Shown here piece by piece: positions 41,977 through 51,717 of a stretch of 64,000 nt of DNA. Numbering within the stretch: the first letter of the stretch is position 1; every line of letters begins with the position of its first letter. Source of the stretch: Acidobacteriaceae bacterium (GTDB lineage Bacteria; Acidobacteriota; Terriglobia; Bryobacterales; Bryobacteraceae); the NCBI GenBank assembly GCA_019240475.1, contig JAFAYI010000031.1:310001-374000 (forward strand), in the 5' to 3' direction. The notes below the pieces were generated by a model that ran no database searches, was not told the origin of the DNA, and saw only the letters and a list, made by a program, of their open reading frames with translations. A program made the position numbers and the translations under genes.

Positions 41977-43341
41977 ATGGCCGCGACACTAGTGAATTCC
42001 GAACCCTCACAAGTCCGTATGTTCCGCTTTGGCCCGTTCGAAGTAGACCTCCAACAGCGTGCCCTATACAACCGCGGAATAAGAGTCGGTCTGCAGCACA
42101 AACCCTTTCGAATATTGGAGCTGCTTCTTTGTAAGAGAGGCCATCTAGTCACACGGGAGGAGCTCGCGCGCTATCTTTGGCCCGATCTCCACGTTAGTTT
42201 CGACCGGGGCCTAAATACCGCCGTTAACGTGCTTCGGCGTGCTCTCGGCGATTCGCCTATGAATTGCCGCTACATCGAAACGCGCTCCGGCCTCGGATAC
42301 CGCTTCATCGCCCATGTCGAGGAGGTCGCTCCTTTTCGGAACACGGCGCCGGGCTCGGCGCCTGTTGCGCACCCTGCTCGCGTCGTTACCGAGGCCCAAC
42401 AAGATTACCTGAAGGGCCGGTTCTTCTGCGGCAAAGTGACCGCCGAGGACCTTCGAAAAAGCGTTGCGCTTTTCGAGTCGGCGATCAAACAAGACCTTAG
42501 ACATGCGCTTGCTTATGCCGGGCTGGCCCGCGTGCACTGCTTATTCGCGCTGCTCGGAATGTCGCCTCCTGCCGTTGCCCGGGCCCGGGTTGAAAACTAC
42601 GCAACCGCTGCTTTGCGAATCGACCCGTCGCTCGCCGAAGCGCACGCCGCCGCCGCTTCTCTGAGCATGCTATTCGACTGGGACTGGGCCGCCGCCGAAC
42701 GGGGCTACCTCGCCGCTCTGGAACTCGATGAAGGTTGCGCGGAAGCTCGCCAGTCCTACGCCGCTCTTCTTTGCGCCACGAACAGGATGCGCGACGCGCT
42801 CTCGGAAATCAGGCAAGCTCAGGAACTCGATCCGCTTTCCACCGCCATAAGCGCCGGCGCCGCGTGGACCTTCTATCTCGCCCGGGACTATCGGGCCGCT
42901 GTGGAGCAATCCTGGAAAACCCTGGTGCTCGAACCGAGGTTTGCCCCCGCCCAATACACGTTGGGCTTGGCTTGCGAGCAGCTTGGAATGTACGAAGAAG
43001 CCATCACGGAATTTGAAAATGCGGAAGCCTGTTCGGACAGCCATCCCCTGGCTGTGGCTGCCCTTGCGCACGCCCAAGCTGTCTCAGGCAACCGTGGCGA
43101 GGCTCTTCGCGGTGTTCGCCAACTCGAAGACATGTCGAGTCACCGTTATGTCTCTCCTTATTGGATGGCCGTCGTCCACTGCGGATTGGCCGCTCGTGAG
43201 CCAGCTCTCGACTCGATCGAGAAGGCCATCGAGCGGCGTGACGTCTGGTCGATTTGGATGAACGTCGAGCCTCGTTTCGATCTGTTGCGTTCCGATCCCC
43301 GTTTCTTCCGCGCCCTGCGACGCGTGGGCCGGGAGGCTTGA
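41977..43341 (+). CDS. CadC/OmpR-type winged-helix regulator with TPR domain
   Basis: ATG at 41977 with GGAG just upstream. Residues ~10-105 are an OmpR/PhoB-type DNA-binding domain: FRFGPFEVDLQQRALYNRG, HKPFRILELLLCKRGHLVTREELARYLWP, NVLRRALGDSP and the wing IETRSGLGYRFIA. From ~120 to the end, TPR-like helices follow (e.g. AYAGLARVHCLFALLG, AQYTLGLACEQLGMYEEAITEFENAE). No transmembrane segment and no receiver domain is present, so signal input is probably through protein contact. Many such wHTH-TPR regulators occur in Acidobacteria. Its target may be the divergent small secreted gene; this is inference. Confidence 0.87.
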   Translation: MAATLVNSEPSQVRMFRFGPFEVDLQQRALYNRGIRVGLQHKPFRILELLLCKRGHLVTREELARYLWPDLHVSFDRGLNTAVNVLRRALGDSPMNCRYIETRSGLGYRFIAHVEEVAPFRNTAPGSAPVAHPARVVTEAQQDYLKGRFFCGKVTAEDLRKSVALFESAIKQDLRHALAYAGLARVHCLFALLGMSPPAVARARVENYATAALRIDPSLAEAHAAAASLSMLFDWDWAAAERGYLAALELDEGCAEARQSYAALLCATNRMRDALSEIRQAQELDPLSTAISAGAAWTFYLARDYRAAVEQSWKTLVLEPRFAPAQYTLGLACEQLGMYEEAITEFENAEACSDSHPLAVAALAHAQAVSGNRGEALRGVRQLEDMSSHRYVSPYWMAVVHCGLAAREPALDSIEKAIERRDVWSIWMNVEPRFDLLRSDPRFFRALRRVGREA

Positions 43342-43350
43342 ACCGGCGAT

Positions 43351-44373
43351 CTATTCTACGTCGATTCTCGCCGGCACATACCAGTTAACGTTTCGCGCGC
43401 TCGCCTCCACTTTGTCCTCCACTCCCAAAACGAGCGCAAATAAGGCCATGCGTACCGGGATGCCGTTGTCTGCCTGGCGAAAGATCGCAAGTTGGGGATT
43501 CGCGTTCAGGTCGTCATGCAGCTCCATGGCGCCGGCGCGGCTGTCGCGGGGCAGGGGATGCATCAATACCGTGCCAGGTCCGCAGTAGCGCGTGTACACT
43601 GCATTCGTAATCGAATAACTGCCCCGAAATCGTTCGGCCTCGGCTTCGCTGGTAAATCGTTCCTGTTGCAGGCGAGTCGTATAGATCACGTCAACGTTCG
43701 AAATTCCTTCGTATAAGTTCGGGGTCGCGCGCAGGCTGTGTCCGCGCCTCTTCGCCTCTTCCGCCAGGTCGTCGGGAAGCTGTAGCTCGCGAGGAGCTAC
43801 CAGCGTGAAATGCACATGCTCCAGCAGCGACAGCAGCTTTATCAACGAATGCACCGTGCGGCCGAACTTCAAGTCTCCAACCAGCGCGATTCTCATTCCG
43901 CGCAGTTCGGTCAAGTCGCGTTTCAATTCCTTGCGGATGGTATACAAATCCAGCAAGGCTTGCGTTGGGTGTTCGCCCGCTCCATCGCCGCCGCTTATTA
44001 CCGGTATGTGTGTCGCCGCCGCGAACTCGCGAACCGATCCGATGGTCGGGTGCCGCATCACGATAATGTCAACGTAGCCGCTCACCACCCGGCTTGTGTC
44101 GTACAACGATTCGCCTTTCGCCATCGACGAGAATTGAAAACCCGTTGTATCTCGAACGCTGCCCCCCAACCGGTTGAATGCCGCTCCGAAACTGATTCGC
44201 GAACGAGTACTCGGCTCGAAGAACAGGTTGCCGAGGATCGCTCCTTCCAGCACCCTCGTCGTTCTGCGCCGCGCGGCATAGGGCTCCATTCCTTGCGCCA
44301 CCGCGAATAACCTCTGCAGGTCACCCAGCGTGAATTGGTCAGTTGAAAGAATGTGGCTGCCGCGAAACAACAT
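43351..44373 (-). CDS. pyrB: Aspartate carbamoyltransferase catalytic subunit
   Basis: 340 residues, slightly longer than the usual ~310. Carbamoyl-phosphate site FEPSTRSRISF, HPTQALLDLYTI, LVGDLKFGRTVHSL and MHPLPRDSRAG are all intact. The enzyme makes N-carbamoyl-aspartate, the first committed step of pyrimidine synthesis. No pyrI regulatory subunit or pyrC lies beside it, so it appears unlinked to other pyr genes. It is convergent with the CadC-like gene (9 bases between stops) and divergent from the SLOG-like gene. Confidence 0.96.
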   Translation of the reverse strand: MLFRGSHILSTDQFTLGDLQRLFAVAQGMEPYAARRRTTRVLEGAILGNLFFEPSTRSRISFGAAFNRLGGSVRDTTGFQFSSMAKGESLYDTSRVVSGYVDIIVMRHPTIGSVREFAAATHIPVISGGDGAGEHPTQALLDLYTIRKELKRDLTELRGMRIALVGDLKFGRTVHSLIKLLSLLEHVHFTLVAPRELQLPDDLAEEAKRRGHSLRATPNLYEGISNVDVIYTTRLQQERFTSEAEAERFRGSYSITNAVYTRYCGPGTVLMHPLPRDSRAGAMELHDDLNANPQLAIFRQADNGIPVRMALFALVLGVEDKVEASARNVNWYVPARIDVE

Positions 44374-44427
44374 CGTTAGTCTCCAGTGATTCTCTCATTC
44401 GTTCCTGGGGCGTGCGATAACACATGC

Positions 44428-44961
44428 ATGGTGATCGCTCTCGCTGGACGGCGGATCGATGCGCCTCGGGCTCGCGAGCTTCGCTTTCCCATTCGGCGCG
44501 AAACACTTGTCGCTGCGCGCATTCGCCGCTTTTTCGAAGAGCGAAAAGCGTCGGCGCTGGTGAGCTCGGCGGCGTGCGGCGCCGATCTCCTTGCCTTGGA
44601 GATCGCCGGCCAACTGTCTCTTCGCCGCCGCGTTGTGCTCCCGTTCCCGCCTTCCCGCTTTCGCGAAACCTCCGTCGAGGGCTGCCCCGGCGACTGGGGG
44701 CCACGCTATGATCGCGTGCTCTCCACCGTTCACGATGTGATGGTCCTCGGCTACCAGGAAAACGACCCCTCCTCTTACCGCCGCGCCAATCAAGTCATTC
44801 TTGAGGAAGCCGCCGCTCTTGCGCGCGGCCTCCGCCAGCCCTCCTGCGCCGTGGCAGTATGGGACGGACACTCTCGCGGCTCGGACGACGCTACCGCTCA
44901 GTTCCTTTCCGTGGCCCGCGCTAGTTGTTTTGATATCGCTGAAATCCAGACGCTTCCCTGA
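44428..44961 (+). CDS. SLOG/DprA-like Rossmann protein of unknown function
   Basis: ATG at 44428 begins the first strand (MVIALAGRRID). The next blocks are SSAACGADLLALEIAGQL, RRRVVLPFPPSRFRETSV and a C-terminal AVAVWDGHSRGSDDATAQF. This is a nucleotide-binding Rossmann pattern like that of LOG/SLOG and DprA-type proteins: a strand ending in G-S-A-C-G-A-D in place of the PGG/GGG turns. Binding of a nucleotide or nucleotide-derived signal is likely, but enzymatic activity is not shown. It starts 54 bases from the divergent pyrB gene. Confidence 0.6.
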   Translation: MVIALAGRRIDAPRARELRFPIRRETLVAARIRRFFEERKASALVSSAACGADLLALEIAGQLSLRRRVVLPFPPSRFRETSVEGCPGDWGPRYDRVLSTVHDVMVLGYQENDPSSYRRANQVILEEAAALARGLRQPSCAVAVWDGHSRGSDDATAQFLSVARASCFDIAEIQTLP

Positions 44962-44990
44962 CTCCGCGACTGTGCTGTAAGCTCACAGCA

Positions 44991-46529
44991 ATGTTCGTTC
45001 GTAACGGAATTGCCTTCGTCGCGCTCGCTGTAAGCGCCGCCTGCGCCGCTCTTGGTCAAACACCCTCGCCTCGGTCTTACGCCACAGCCGCCGAGCGGCA
45101 GCTCGACCGGGTGCGGGACAGCCCTCCCGCGCTTTACGCCTTCTTGCTGCGCATGCCCAAAGGCGCCGATCTGCACAACCATCTCTCCGGCGCCGTATAC
45201 GCAGAAAGCTTCATTCGCGATGCAGCCGCCCAATCTCTCTGCATCGACGATCACGCCCTTTCCTTCGTTCGCCCCGCTAATCGCGCTGGCCAATGCGCGG
45301 ATGGCCAGACGCCCGCGGCGCGCGCCCTTGAAGACAATCAGCTCTTTGGCTCGTTGATCGACAGCTTGTCCATGCGCAACTTTGTCCCCGGCCGCGAATC
45401 CGCGCACGATCACTTCTTCGCCACATTCGACAAATTCAGCGCGGCTTCGCGCGAGGAGTCCGGCGTATACGCGGCAGAGGTCACGCGCCGCGCCGCCGAG
45501 CAGAACGAATCCTACCTCGAGCTGATGGCCGTCAGCGGGGGAGCCGTTACGACGCTCGGCAAAAAGGTAGGATTGGCCGGTTTCGACGAAACCGCCTCTC
45601 AGCTCCGCGCAGCAGGGCTGCCGGCGTATGTCGAGCGTCTCAAGGCCGATGTCGACGCCATGGAACAGGAGCGCCGCGCGGCGCTGAATTGTCCTGCCAG
45701 CGATTCTCCTTCTTGTCGCGTCGCAGTCCGTTACATCTTCCAGGTTCTGCGCGCGCTTCCCAAGGAACAGGTCTTCGCCCAGGTGCTCGCCGGGTTCATG
45801 CTCGCCTCTTCCGACCCGCTGGTCGTGGCCATCAATCTCGTTCAGCCCGAAGATTATCTTGACGCCATGCGCGATTACCACCTTCACATGCAAATGGTCG
45901 ATTATGTTCGGCGCCTATACCCAAACGTGCACATCACATTGCATGCGGGCGAACTCGCCTCAGGCCTGGTTCCGCCCGATGGGCTGCGTTTCCACATCCG
46001 CGAAGCTGTCGAAATCGGTCATGCCGAGCGCATCGGCCACGGCGTCGACATCATGTATGAGAACGATGCAGTGGGGCTGCTCGAGCTGATGCACCGGCGT
46101 CGCATCGCCGTCGAAATCAATCTCACGAGCAACGACCTGATTCTGGGCGTAAAAGGAAACGCCCATCCTTTTCCGATCTATCGCCGGCATGGCGTTCCAG
46201 TGGTCATTTCAACAGACGACGAAGGCGTCTCCCGTTCCCACTTGACGGAAGAATATCTACGCGCCGTGCTCGCTTACCATCTCACCTATGCCGACCTGAA
46301 ACAAATTGTCCGCGACAGCCTCGAATTCGCATTCCTTCCGGGCGCCAGTTATTGGGGCGATCCCGCCTATCGCTCGCCTGTTGCGGCCTGCGCCGCCGGG
46401 GCGCGCGGCAAATCCTGCCAGGACTTCCTCTCTGGCAGCGAGAAGGCTCGCCTGCAGCTCGATCTTGAACAACGCTTCGAACAGTTCGAGCGCGCCGCCG
46501 CCCCAGCCCCACCCCGTAAAATTGAATAA
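44991..46529 (+). CDS. Secreted adenosine deaminase-like amidohydrolase
   Basis: 512 residues with a signal peptide (residues 1-22). Zinc and catalytic motifs are in order: HNHLSGA near residue 65, the Glu of HAGELASG, the His of IGHGVDIM and the Asp pair of VISTDDEGVSR. This is the adenosine deaminase/ADGF class, here exported. It could scavenge extracellular adenosine by deaminating it to inosine. The protein is longer than cytosolic ADA because of the N-terminal extension and a C-terminal Cys/Ala-rich stretch. It precedes thrS by 5 bases, so the two are probably co-transcribed. Confidence 0.88.
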   Translation: MFVRNGIAFVALAVSAACAALGQTPSPRSYATAAERQLDRVRDSPPALYAFLLRMPKGADLHNHLSGAVYAESFIRDAAAQSLCIDDHALSFVRPANRAGQCADGQTPAARALEDNQLFGSLIDSLSMRNFVPGRESAHDHFFATFDKFSAASREESGVYAAEVTRRAAEQNESYLELMAVSGGAVTTLGKKVGLAGFDETASQLRAAGLPAYVERLKADVDAMEQERRAALNCPASDSPSCRVAVRYIFQVLRALPKEQVFAQVLAGFMLASSDPLVVAINLVQPEDYLDAMRDYHLHMQMVDYVRRLYPNVHITLHAGELASGLVPPDGLRFHIREAVEIGHAERIGHGVDIMYENDAVGLLELMHRRRIAVEINLTSNDLILGVKGNAHPFPIYRRHGVPVVISTDDEGVSRSHLTEEYLRAVLAYHLTYADLKQIVRDSLEFAFLPGASYWGDPAYRSPVAACAAGARGKSCQDFLSGSEKARLQLDLEQRFEQFERAAAPAPPRKIE

Positions 46530-46534
46530 CACCT

Positions 46535-48367
46535 ATGGCTGTAATTCAGAAGGAGGGCCGCGACAGTTTTGTTTACCGTGAGCGGCACTCTCTAGCCCAT
46601 GTTCTTGCTCAAGCCGTGCAGAAGAACTTTCCGGGCGTCAAGCTCGCCTTCGGCCCTCCCATCGACGACGGTTTCTATTACGACTTCCTGCTGCCCCGGC
46701 CCCTCAGCGAAGAAGATTTTCCAGCCCTCGAAAAAGACATGCGCCGCATCATCGCCGAAGGCCAGCAATTCGTGCGCGAAGATTTGCCCGCCGCCGAGGC
46801 GCTTGCCCGCATCGAGCAGATGGATCAACCGTTCAAACTCGAATACGCGCGCGAGCTGATTTCCAGCCGCAATCTCGATTCCCTGAGTTTCTATACCAAT
46901 GGCCCTTTCGTCGATCTCTGCGAAGGTCCTCACGTCGATAACACGCGCCAGCTTCCACCCGATGCCTTCGCCCTTCACAACATCTCGGGCGCCTATTGGC
47001 GAGGCGATGAGCGCAATCCCATGCTTACTCGCGTCTACGGCTACGCGTTCCCAACCGCCGCCGAGCTCAAGAGCCATGTCGCCGCTGTCGCTCTCGCCAA
47101 AGAACGCGACCATCGCAAGCTCGCGGCCGAGCTTGGAATCTACGCCATCTCCGATCAAGTGGGAAAGGGCCTGCCGCTCTGGCTGCCCAATGGCGCCGCC
47201 ATTCGACAGGAACTGGAAAAGCTCGCCTATGAGTGGGAATTCAAGCGCGGGTACAAAAGAGTCGCTACTCCTCACATCGCTCATCGCAGCCTCTACGTCA
47301 CCTCCGGCCACATCCCGCTATACGAAGACGCGATGTTCCCGCCGATGGAGCACGCCCCTCAATCCGTGGCCTTAACCGCCGATTCGCCGGAAGAGAGCTT
47401 CTATCTCCGGCCCATGAATTGCCCGCATCATCACATGGTTTTCGCTGCCCAGCCGCGCTCCTACCGCGATCTGCCTCTGCGCTTAACCGAATACGGAACC
47501 GTCTACCGCTATGAGCGCGCCGGCCAGTTGCAGGGCCTCACTCGCGTGCGCGGCATGTCGATGAACGACGCCCATCTGTATGTCACGCCCGATCAGCTTA
47601 AAGATGAGCTGAAGGCCGTTATGGAGTTGCACCGCGACTACTACGGCCTCTTCGGCTTCACAAACTACTATCTTCGCTTGAGCATGTGGGACCCGAACGA
47701 CCCCAAGCGCCGCTCTAAATATGTCGAGGACCCTGAAGCCTGGACCTTTAGTGAAGCCGTTCTAAAGGAAGCCGTGGACGAGCTTGGATTGACTTATACG
47801 ATCGAAAAAGGCGAGGCGGCCTTTTACGGCCCCAAAGTCGACTTTCAGTTCCGTTCCGTCATTGGCCGTGAATTTACTCTCTCCACCAATCAACTCGATT
47901 TTGCCGTTCCGTCGCGCTTCAATCTGCGCTATACCGCGCCGGATGGGTCGCTTCAAACGCCGTACGTGATCCATCGCGCTCCGCTCGGCACGCATGAACG
48001 TTTCATCGCCTTTTTGCTCGAACACTATGGCGGCGCCTTCCCCACTTGGCTCGCTCCGGTGCAGGTTCGCATCGTTCCCATCAGCGACAAGTTTGTCTCG
48101 TATGCCAGATCCATAGAAGATCGCCTTCGCGATCTGCTGGTGCGAACGGAGCTCGACGCAGGCTCCGAGACCACCGGCAAGAAAATTCGTAACGCGGCCA
48201 TTTCGAAGACACCCATTGTCCTGGTGATCGGAGGCCGTGAACAGGAGCAGTCCTCCGTCACTGTTCGCCGCTACGGCATCGAGAAACAGGAAAGCATGAC
48301 GCTCGACGCCTTCGTGGTTATGCTCACTGCCGAAATCGGGAGCCGCGGCCACGTCAAGGCCGTGTAA
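46535..48367 (+). CDS. thrS: Threonyl-tRNA synthetase, lacking the N-terminal TGS domain
   Basis: 610 residues. The protein starts at the editing domain: HSLAHVLAQAV gives the HxxxH motif and LCEGPH the CxxxH part. The catalytic class II core follows with RPMNCPHHH (zinc ligand Cys), RYERAGQLQGLTRVRGM (motif 2), and the motif 3 region TAPDGSLQTPYVIHRAPLGTHERFI. The anticodon-binding domain is at the end. The ~60-residue TGS domain at the N terminus of E. coli ThrRS is absent, and no room exists for it since the previous stop is 5 bases upstream. It charges tRNA-Thr. Confidence 0.96.
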   Translation: MAVIQKEGRDSFVYRERHSLAHVLAQAVQKNFPGVKLAFGPPIDDGFYYDFLLPRPLSEEDFPALEKDMRRIIAEGQQFVREDLPAAEALARIEQMDQPFKLEYARELISSRNLDSLSFYTNGPFVDLCEGPHVDNTRQLPPDAFALHNISGAYWRGDERNPMLTRVYGYAFPTAAELKSHVAAVALAKERDHRKLAAELGIYAISDQVGKGLPLWLPNGAAIRQELEKLAYEWEFKRGYKRVATPHIAHRSLYVTSGHIPLYEDAMFPPMEHAPQSVALTADSPEESFYLRPMNCPHHHMVFAAQPRSYRDLPLRLTEYGTVYRYERAGQLQGLTRVRGMSMNDAHLYVTPDQLKDELKAVMELHRDYYGLFGFTNYYLRLSMWDPNDPKRRSKYVEDPEAWTFSEAVLKEAVDELGLTYTIEKGEAAFYGPKVDFQFRSVIGREFTLSTNQLDFAVPSRFNLRYTAPDGSLQTPYVIHRAPLGTHERFIAFLLEHYGGAFPTWLAPVQVRIVPISDKFVSYARSIEDRLRDLLVRTELDAGSETTGKKIRNAAISKTPIVLVIGGREQEQSSVTVRRYGIEKQESMTLDAFVVMLTAEIGSRGHVKAV

Positions 48368-48389
48368 CCAATCCGCATGCGCTCCTACA

Positions 48390-50921
48390 TTACGAACGCG
48401 GTGCGTCTCTCGTGTAGAGCTGAAAAGGCGCCCAATAATAGGGCTTGCTGGTTCCGGACCTGAGCATCTCCAACTTTGCCTCGCGCAGGGCCGTTGCGTA
48501 CGGCTCGCCTCCCCGCACCCGCCCGTAAAACCGGTTCATCAGTTCCGCGGTCCTCCGGTCGTCGGCGTCCCAAAGGCTCGTCACTACATTTCGCGCGCCG
48601 GCTTCGAAGAACGCCCAAGCGAAGCCCACCAATCCTTCGCCCGAAAATGCCCGCGTGCCCGCTCCGCTGCATCCAGAGATCGTTACCAGATCGGCCGTGA
48701 CCGGAATGTCCAGCACGTCGCGGGCATACAATTTATAGCCTCCTGGGCCGGGCGACAAGATAATCGCCGAATCGAGCGGGCTCTGCTGGTTCGCTTGCGC
48801 GTGCGCCGCAAAGTGGATGCTTGAAAACTTCTTCGGATCTGCGGTTCGATAGCTATCGACGGTGGCCGCCTTCCCCTGGTATACAGTTGTCTCGCTCGGC
48901 GGGAAATGTTGCTCGATGTCTTCCAGCTCCACTGCCGCCTGCGGCAATCTCGGATACTCGGGTACCGGCTCGGAATCGCCTATGAGTAGCAACGACTCTC
49001 GTTTCTGCCGCCGCCCTTCGCTCGCCGAGGTCAAGATGCTAAGCGAGGGCGCGATCGAAATTACCGCATCTTCAACCCAGTAATGCGGGGCCGGCTCGTC
49101 GTTGACCAGCATCTCGAAATTCAAATTATGCAGCGGTCCGTCGGGGATGATCGCCACGCGCGTTCCACGCTGAATCCAAGCTTCGGCGGGCCGTATCAGC
49201 TCTTTGTAAAGCCTCTCGCCAGCTCCGTTTGGGGCCTTCAGCGGATCGCGTTTCTCATCCACCACCCGCGCCAGGTAGGTTTTCACATCCTCGCCGACCG
49301 CCGCTTCGTCCGGCAGCTCGATCGTCTTTACGCCGTCCCCGGTCAGTATCCACAAATACGAATGCCCCGGCGCCAGCCAATAAAACAGGAATACCGCGCG
49401 TCCCAGCTTCGCCTCGCTTTGCGCGTCTCGCACGAGCCGCCCCGATCTCACGGGCGCCCTTCCATTGATGGTCTGCGCAAGAACGCTCGCCCGGCTCGAA
49501 TCGGCCACTTCTATGGCTTTCTCTGCCTGGCCTTCCTTCATCAGGATGGAAACATATTCCTGGTAAACCCGGATCAGGTTTGAGAGAAAGGCGATTTGAT
49601 ACCTGCTCGTCAACTGGTCCGCGCGGTTCTGCTCGATAACCCCTAATGCTTGCTCGAAATTCGAACTTGCCAGCTTTACATTCCTGGCTTTCGCATACTC
49701 ACGGCCTAGACCTGCATACGCTTCCCAGCGCGCGGATGGCACATTCTCGCCAGCCGCCAGCGCGTCGCCATACCGGCGAATCGCCTGGGCATCCTGATTT
49801 CGGCGCGCGGCCAGGTCCGCTTCATTGAGCGTCAGGAACGCTACCTGTTCCGCATCTCCTCTGTTGCACGCCTCAAATGCTTTCGTGTTGTAATACGCTG
49901 CCCGGTCTAGCTCCCCAACCATCGCCAACGCCTGGGCCAAGCCGCTCGCGCTCTGAGCAAATTGCGACGAATCGTTTTTTTGAGGCACGCTCTTGAGCGC
50001 CGCCTGGTATGCTGTTATGGCGCGCCTCGCGTCGCCACTCTCCAGGTACAAGTTGCCCAACTCGAAATAAGCCACGCTCGCTTGGGTCGCCACGCCGCCT
50101 TTTTGCTCGTTGGCCGCCACCACTTGTAATTGCATTTTGAGCGCTCGCTCTATGTCTCCCAAACCCGAATAGGAGTCCGCCAGATCTTGCGTCGCTGCGA
50201 TTTCCAGTCTCTTGGCGCCCTTGCGCTTCGCCGAAGCTAGGGCATCTTCGAAATACGGCAGCGCATCGCCATAATGCTCGCGCTTGAGCCGCACCATTCC
50301 CAGATTGACCAATGCCGCGCCGCGCTCGTATTCCAGATGGTGTGCTGTCGCGAGCGCAAGAGCCCTCTGCGCCACGTCATCCGCTTTGCTTAAGTCGAGA
50401 TACACCAGCCACGAAGCCAGCAGTATCTCGCCATCCGCCTCTGTTTCGTAGGCGCCGATTGCCTGTGCTTCGGCGATGCCCGCGAGCGCCATCTTCTCGG
50501 CGTCGTCGCTGTGTTGCGCGCGGGATAACTGCCACCCACGCAGGATTTTGTAAGTTGCGGAGGGTAGCCGGTACTCAGCCGGTGGCGCTGCGGCCAATAA
50601 TTGTTGCGCATTGCCCCTTGCGCCGAACAGATCGATCTCGGCCCGCAGCAGTTTAAAGTTCCAGAACCACTCCTGCTCAGGCCCTTTCTCAAAGCGCTTG
50701 CAACCGGCTTCGGCCTCTTTTTCCGCCGCGCCGAACTGGCCCTGATGATACAGTTCTACTGCCAACCTGAATTGGGCCTCGGCGCTCGCCTGTCTCTTGC
50801 AACCGAGCCCACCGGCCAGTAGCAAAACCGTTACTGAGCCAGCGACGAGCCTCTCAGCCGCCCTGTGGCGGATACGGCGTTCCGTTGGATTGTCCTTGGC
50901 CCGCCGTTCCTTCGCCCCCAT
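48390..50921 (-). CDS. TPR-CHAT lipoprotein (caspase-like peptidase)
   Basis: 843 residues. The N terminus is a lipoprotein signal with lipobox LAGGLGC, cysteine 41. Residues ~50-480 are TPR repeats (e.g. ASVAYFELGNLYLESGDARRAITAYQAAL). The C-terminal ~330 residues are a CHAT domain: NLNFEMLVN, then His707 in SSIHFAAHAQ and Cys751 in TISGCSGAGTRAF, the caspase/separase-type catalytic pair, both intact. In characterised systems (e.g. Csx29 of type III-E CRISPR) TPR-CHAT proteins cut a specific partner. The gene overlaps its upstream neighbour by 68 bases and is last in a sigma/anti-sigma operon, so the likely partner is encoded there. Confidence 0.9.
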   Translation of the reverse strand: MGAKERRAKDNPTERRIRHRAAERLVAGSVTVLLLAGGLGCKRQASAEAQFRLAVELYHQGQFGAAEKEAEAGCKRFEKGPEQEWFWNFKLLRAEIDLFGARGNAQQLLAAAPPAEYRLPSATYKILRGWQLSRAQHSDDAEKMALAGIAEAQAIGAYETEADGEILLASWLVYLDLSKADDVAQRALALATAHHLEYERGAALVNLGMVRLKREHYGDALPYFEDALASAKRKGAKRLEIAATQDLADSYSGLGDIERALKMQLQVVAANEQKGGVATQASVAYFELGNLYLESGDARRAITAYQAALKSVPQKNDSSQFAQSASGLAQALAMVGELDRAAYYNTKAFEACNRGDAEQVAFLTLNEADLAARRNQDAQAIRRYGDALAAGENVPSARWEAYAGLGREYAKARNVKLASSNFEQALGVIEQNRADQLTSRYQIAFLSNLIRVYQEYVSILMKEGQAEKAIEVADSSRASVLAQTINGRAPVRSGRLVRDAQSEAKLGRAVFLFYWLAPGHSYLWILTGDGVKTIELPDEAAVGEDVKTYLARVVDEKRDPLKAPNGAGERLYKELIRPAEAWIQRGTRVAIIPDGPLHNLNFEMLVNDEPAPHYWVEDAVISIAPSLSILTSASEGRRQKRESLLLIGDSEPVPEYPRLPQAAVELEDIEQHFPPSETTVYQGKAATVDSYRTADPKKFSSIHFAAHAQANQQSPLDSAIILSPGPGGYKLYARDVLDIPVTADLVTISGCSGAGTRAFSGEGLVGFAWAFFEAGARNVVTSLWDADDRRTAELMNRFYGRVRGGEPYATALREAKLEMLRSGTSKPYYWAPFQLYTRDAPRS

Positions 50922-51717
50922 CTGGTGATCCTAGCTGAAAACGAAGCGAGCTGAAGCGCCTGAACCCTTCTTCGATCACCAATTCTCCGAAATACAAGGA
51001 TCCAACACCTAGAATCTTCACCTGGTTCCCACGAATCTCGGTGTGGGCCGGCGGTTCCCCGGCAAACTCCAGACCCGTCACAACGGTCGCCAAAGTCAAT
51101 GTCGGACTGTCGTAAATGATCTGCCTCGCGTTCGCCCGGCGGAACTCTTCGTGCTTCATCGCGCAGTCCAATGCCTTCTTGGTCTGCTTCTCGTTGAACA
51201 ATTCCGTATTGACTTTGACGAACAGCTCTCGCCCGTCGATCCGCACGCCGCGAGTCGAGAATACCAGGCTCCTGAACGCATTCGGCTCCCGGCGGTCCGA
51301 GGTGCTCTCCAGCAGGCAATCCATCTCCCCAATCTCGACTGTCCGCCGTTTGAACCCCGGCGCCGCGCCTTCGCCTTCTTGCGGCATATCGATCGCGAAG
51401 CCTCTCACGTTTGCTCCCACCGTCGTCAACGTCGGAAGATTATTTTCGCCGTGGTTCCCCCACGTGAAGTTCACGGGTTCCTCCGTAGCCGTGGATATGT
51501 AGTCGCCGGTCACTCGGGTAAATGCCGATTCGTAGGAGATGACGCCTGCGCCTCCGCGCTCGGCTCTTGCTTCGGCCCGCCCACCCGTGATCGCCAGCAC
51601 GCTGCTCGCCACTGAATCCAAATAGAAATCTTTAGGCCGCCGGAAATGCGCCCCCAATCCCAATGCTTCGGCATGAAACAAAAACCGCCGCTCCAACTGC
51701 TCGTGATCGCCATTCAT
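50854..51717 (-). CDS. Unknown protein of the sigma/CHAT operon
   Basis: 287 residues with no signal peptide or membrane helix. It starts on the same base at which the anti-sigma gene ends, and overlaps the CHAT gene by 68 bases, so it is made from the same transcript. The sequence is beta-rich with caspase-like or effector features absent: VRGFAIDMPQEGEGA, FSTRGVRIDGRELFVKVNTELF and KILGVGSLYFGELVIEEGF. The C terminus is a Gly/Gln/Pro-rich tail. I do not recognise the family. Its place between the anti-sigma factor and the CHAT protease makes it a candidate substrate or cofactor. Confidence 0.6.
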   Translation of the reverse strand: MNGDHEQLERRFLFHAEALGLGAHFRRPKDFYLDSVASSVLAITGGRAEARAERGGAGVISYESAFTRVTGDYISTATEEPVNFTWGNHGENNLPTLTTVGANVRGFAIDMPQEGEGAAPGFKRRTVEIGEMDCLLESTSDRREPNAFRSLVFSTRGVRIDGRELFVKVNTELFNEKQTKKALDCAMKHEEFRRANARQIIYDSPTLTLATVVTGLEFAGEPPAHTEIRGNQVKILGVGSLYFGELVIEEGFRRFSSLRFQLGSPDGGEGTAGQGQSNGTPYPPQGG

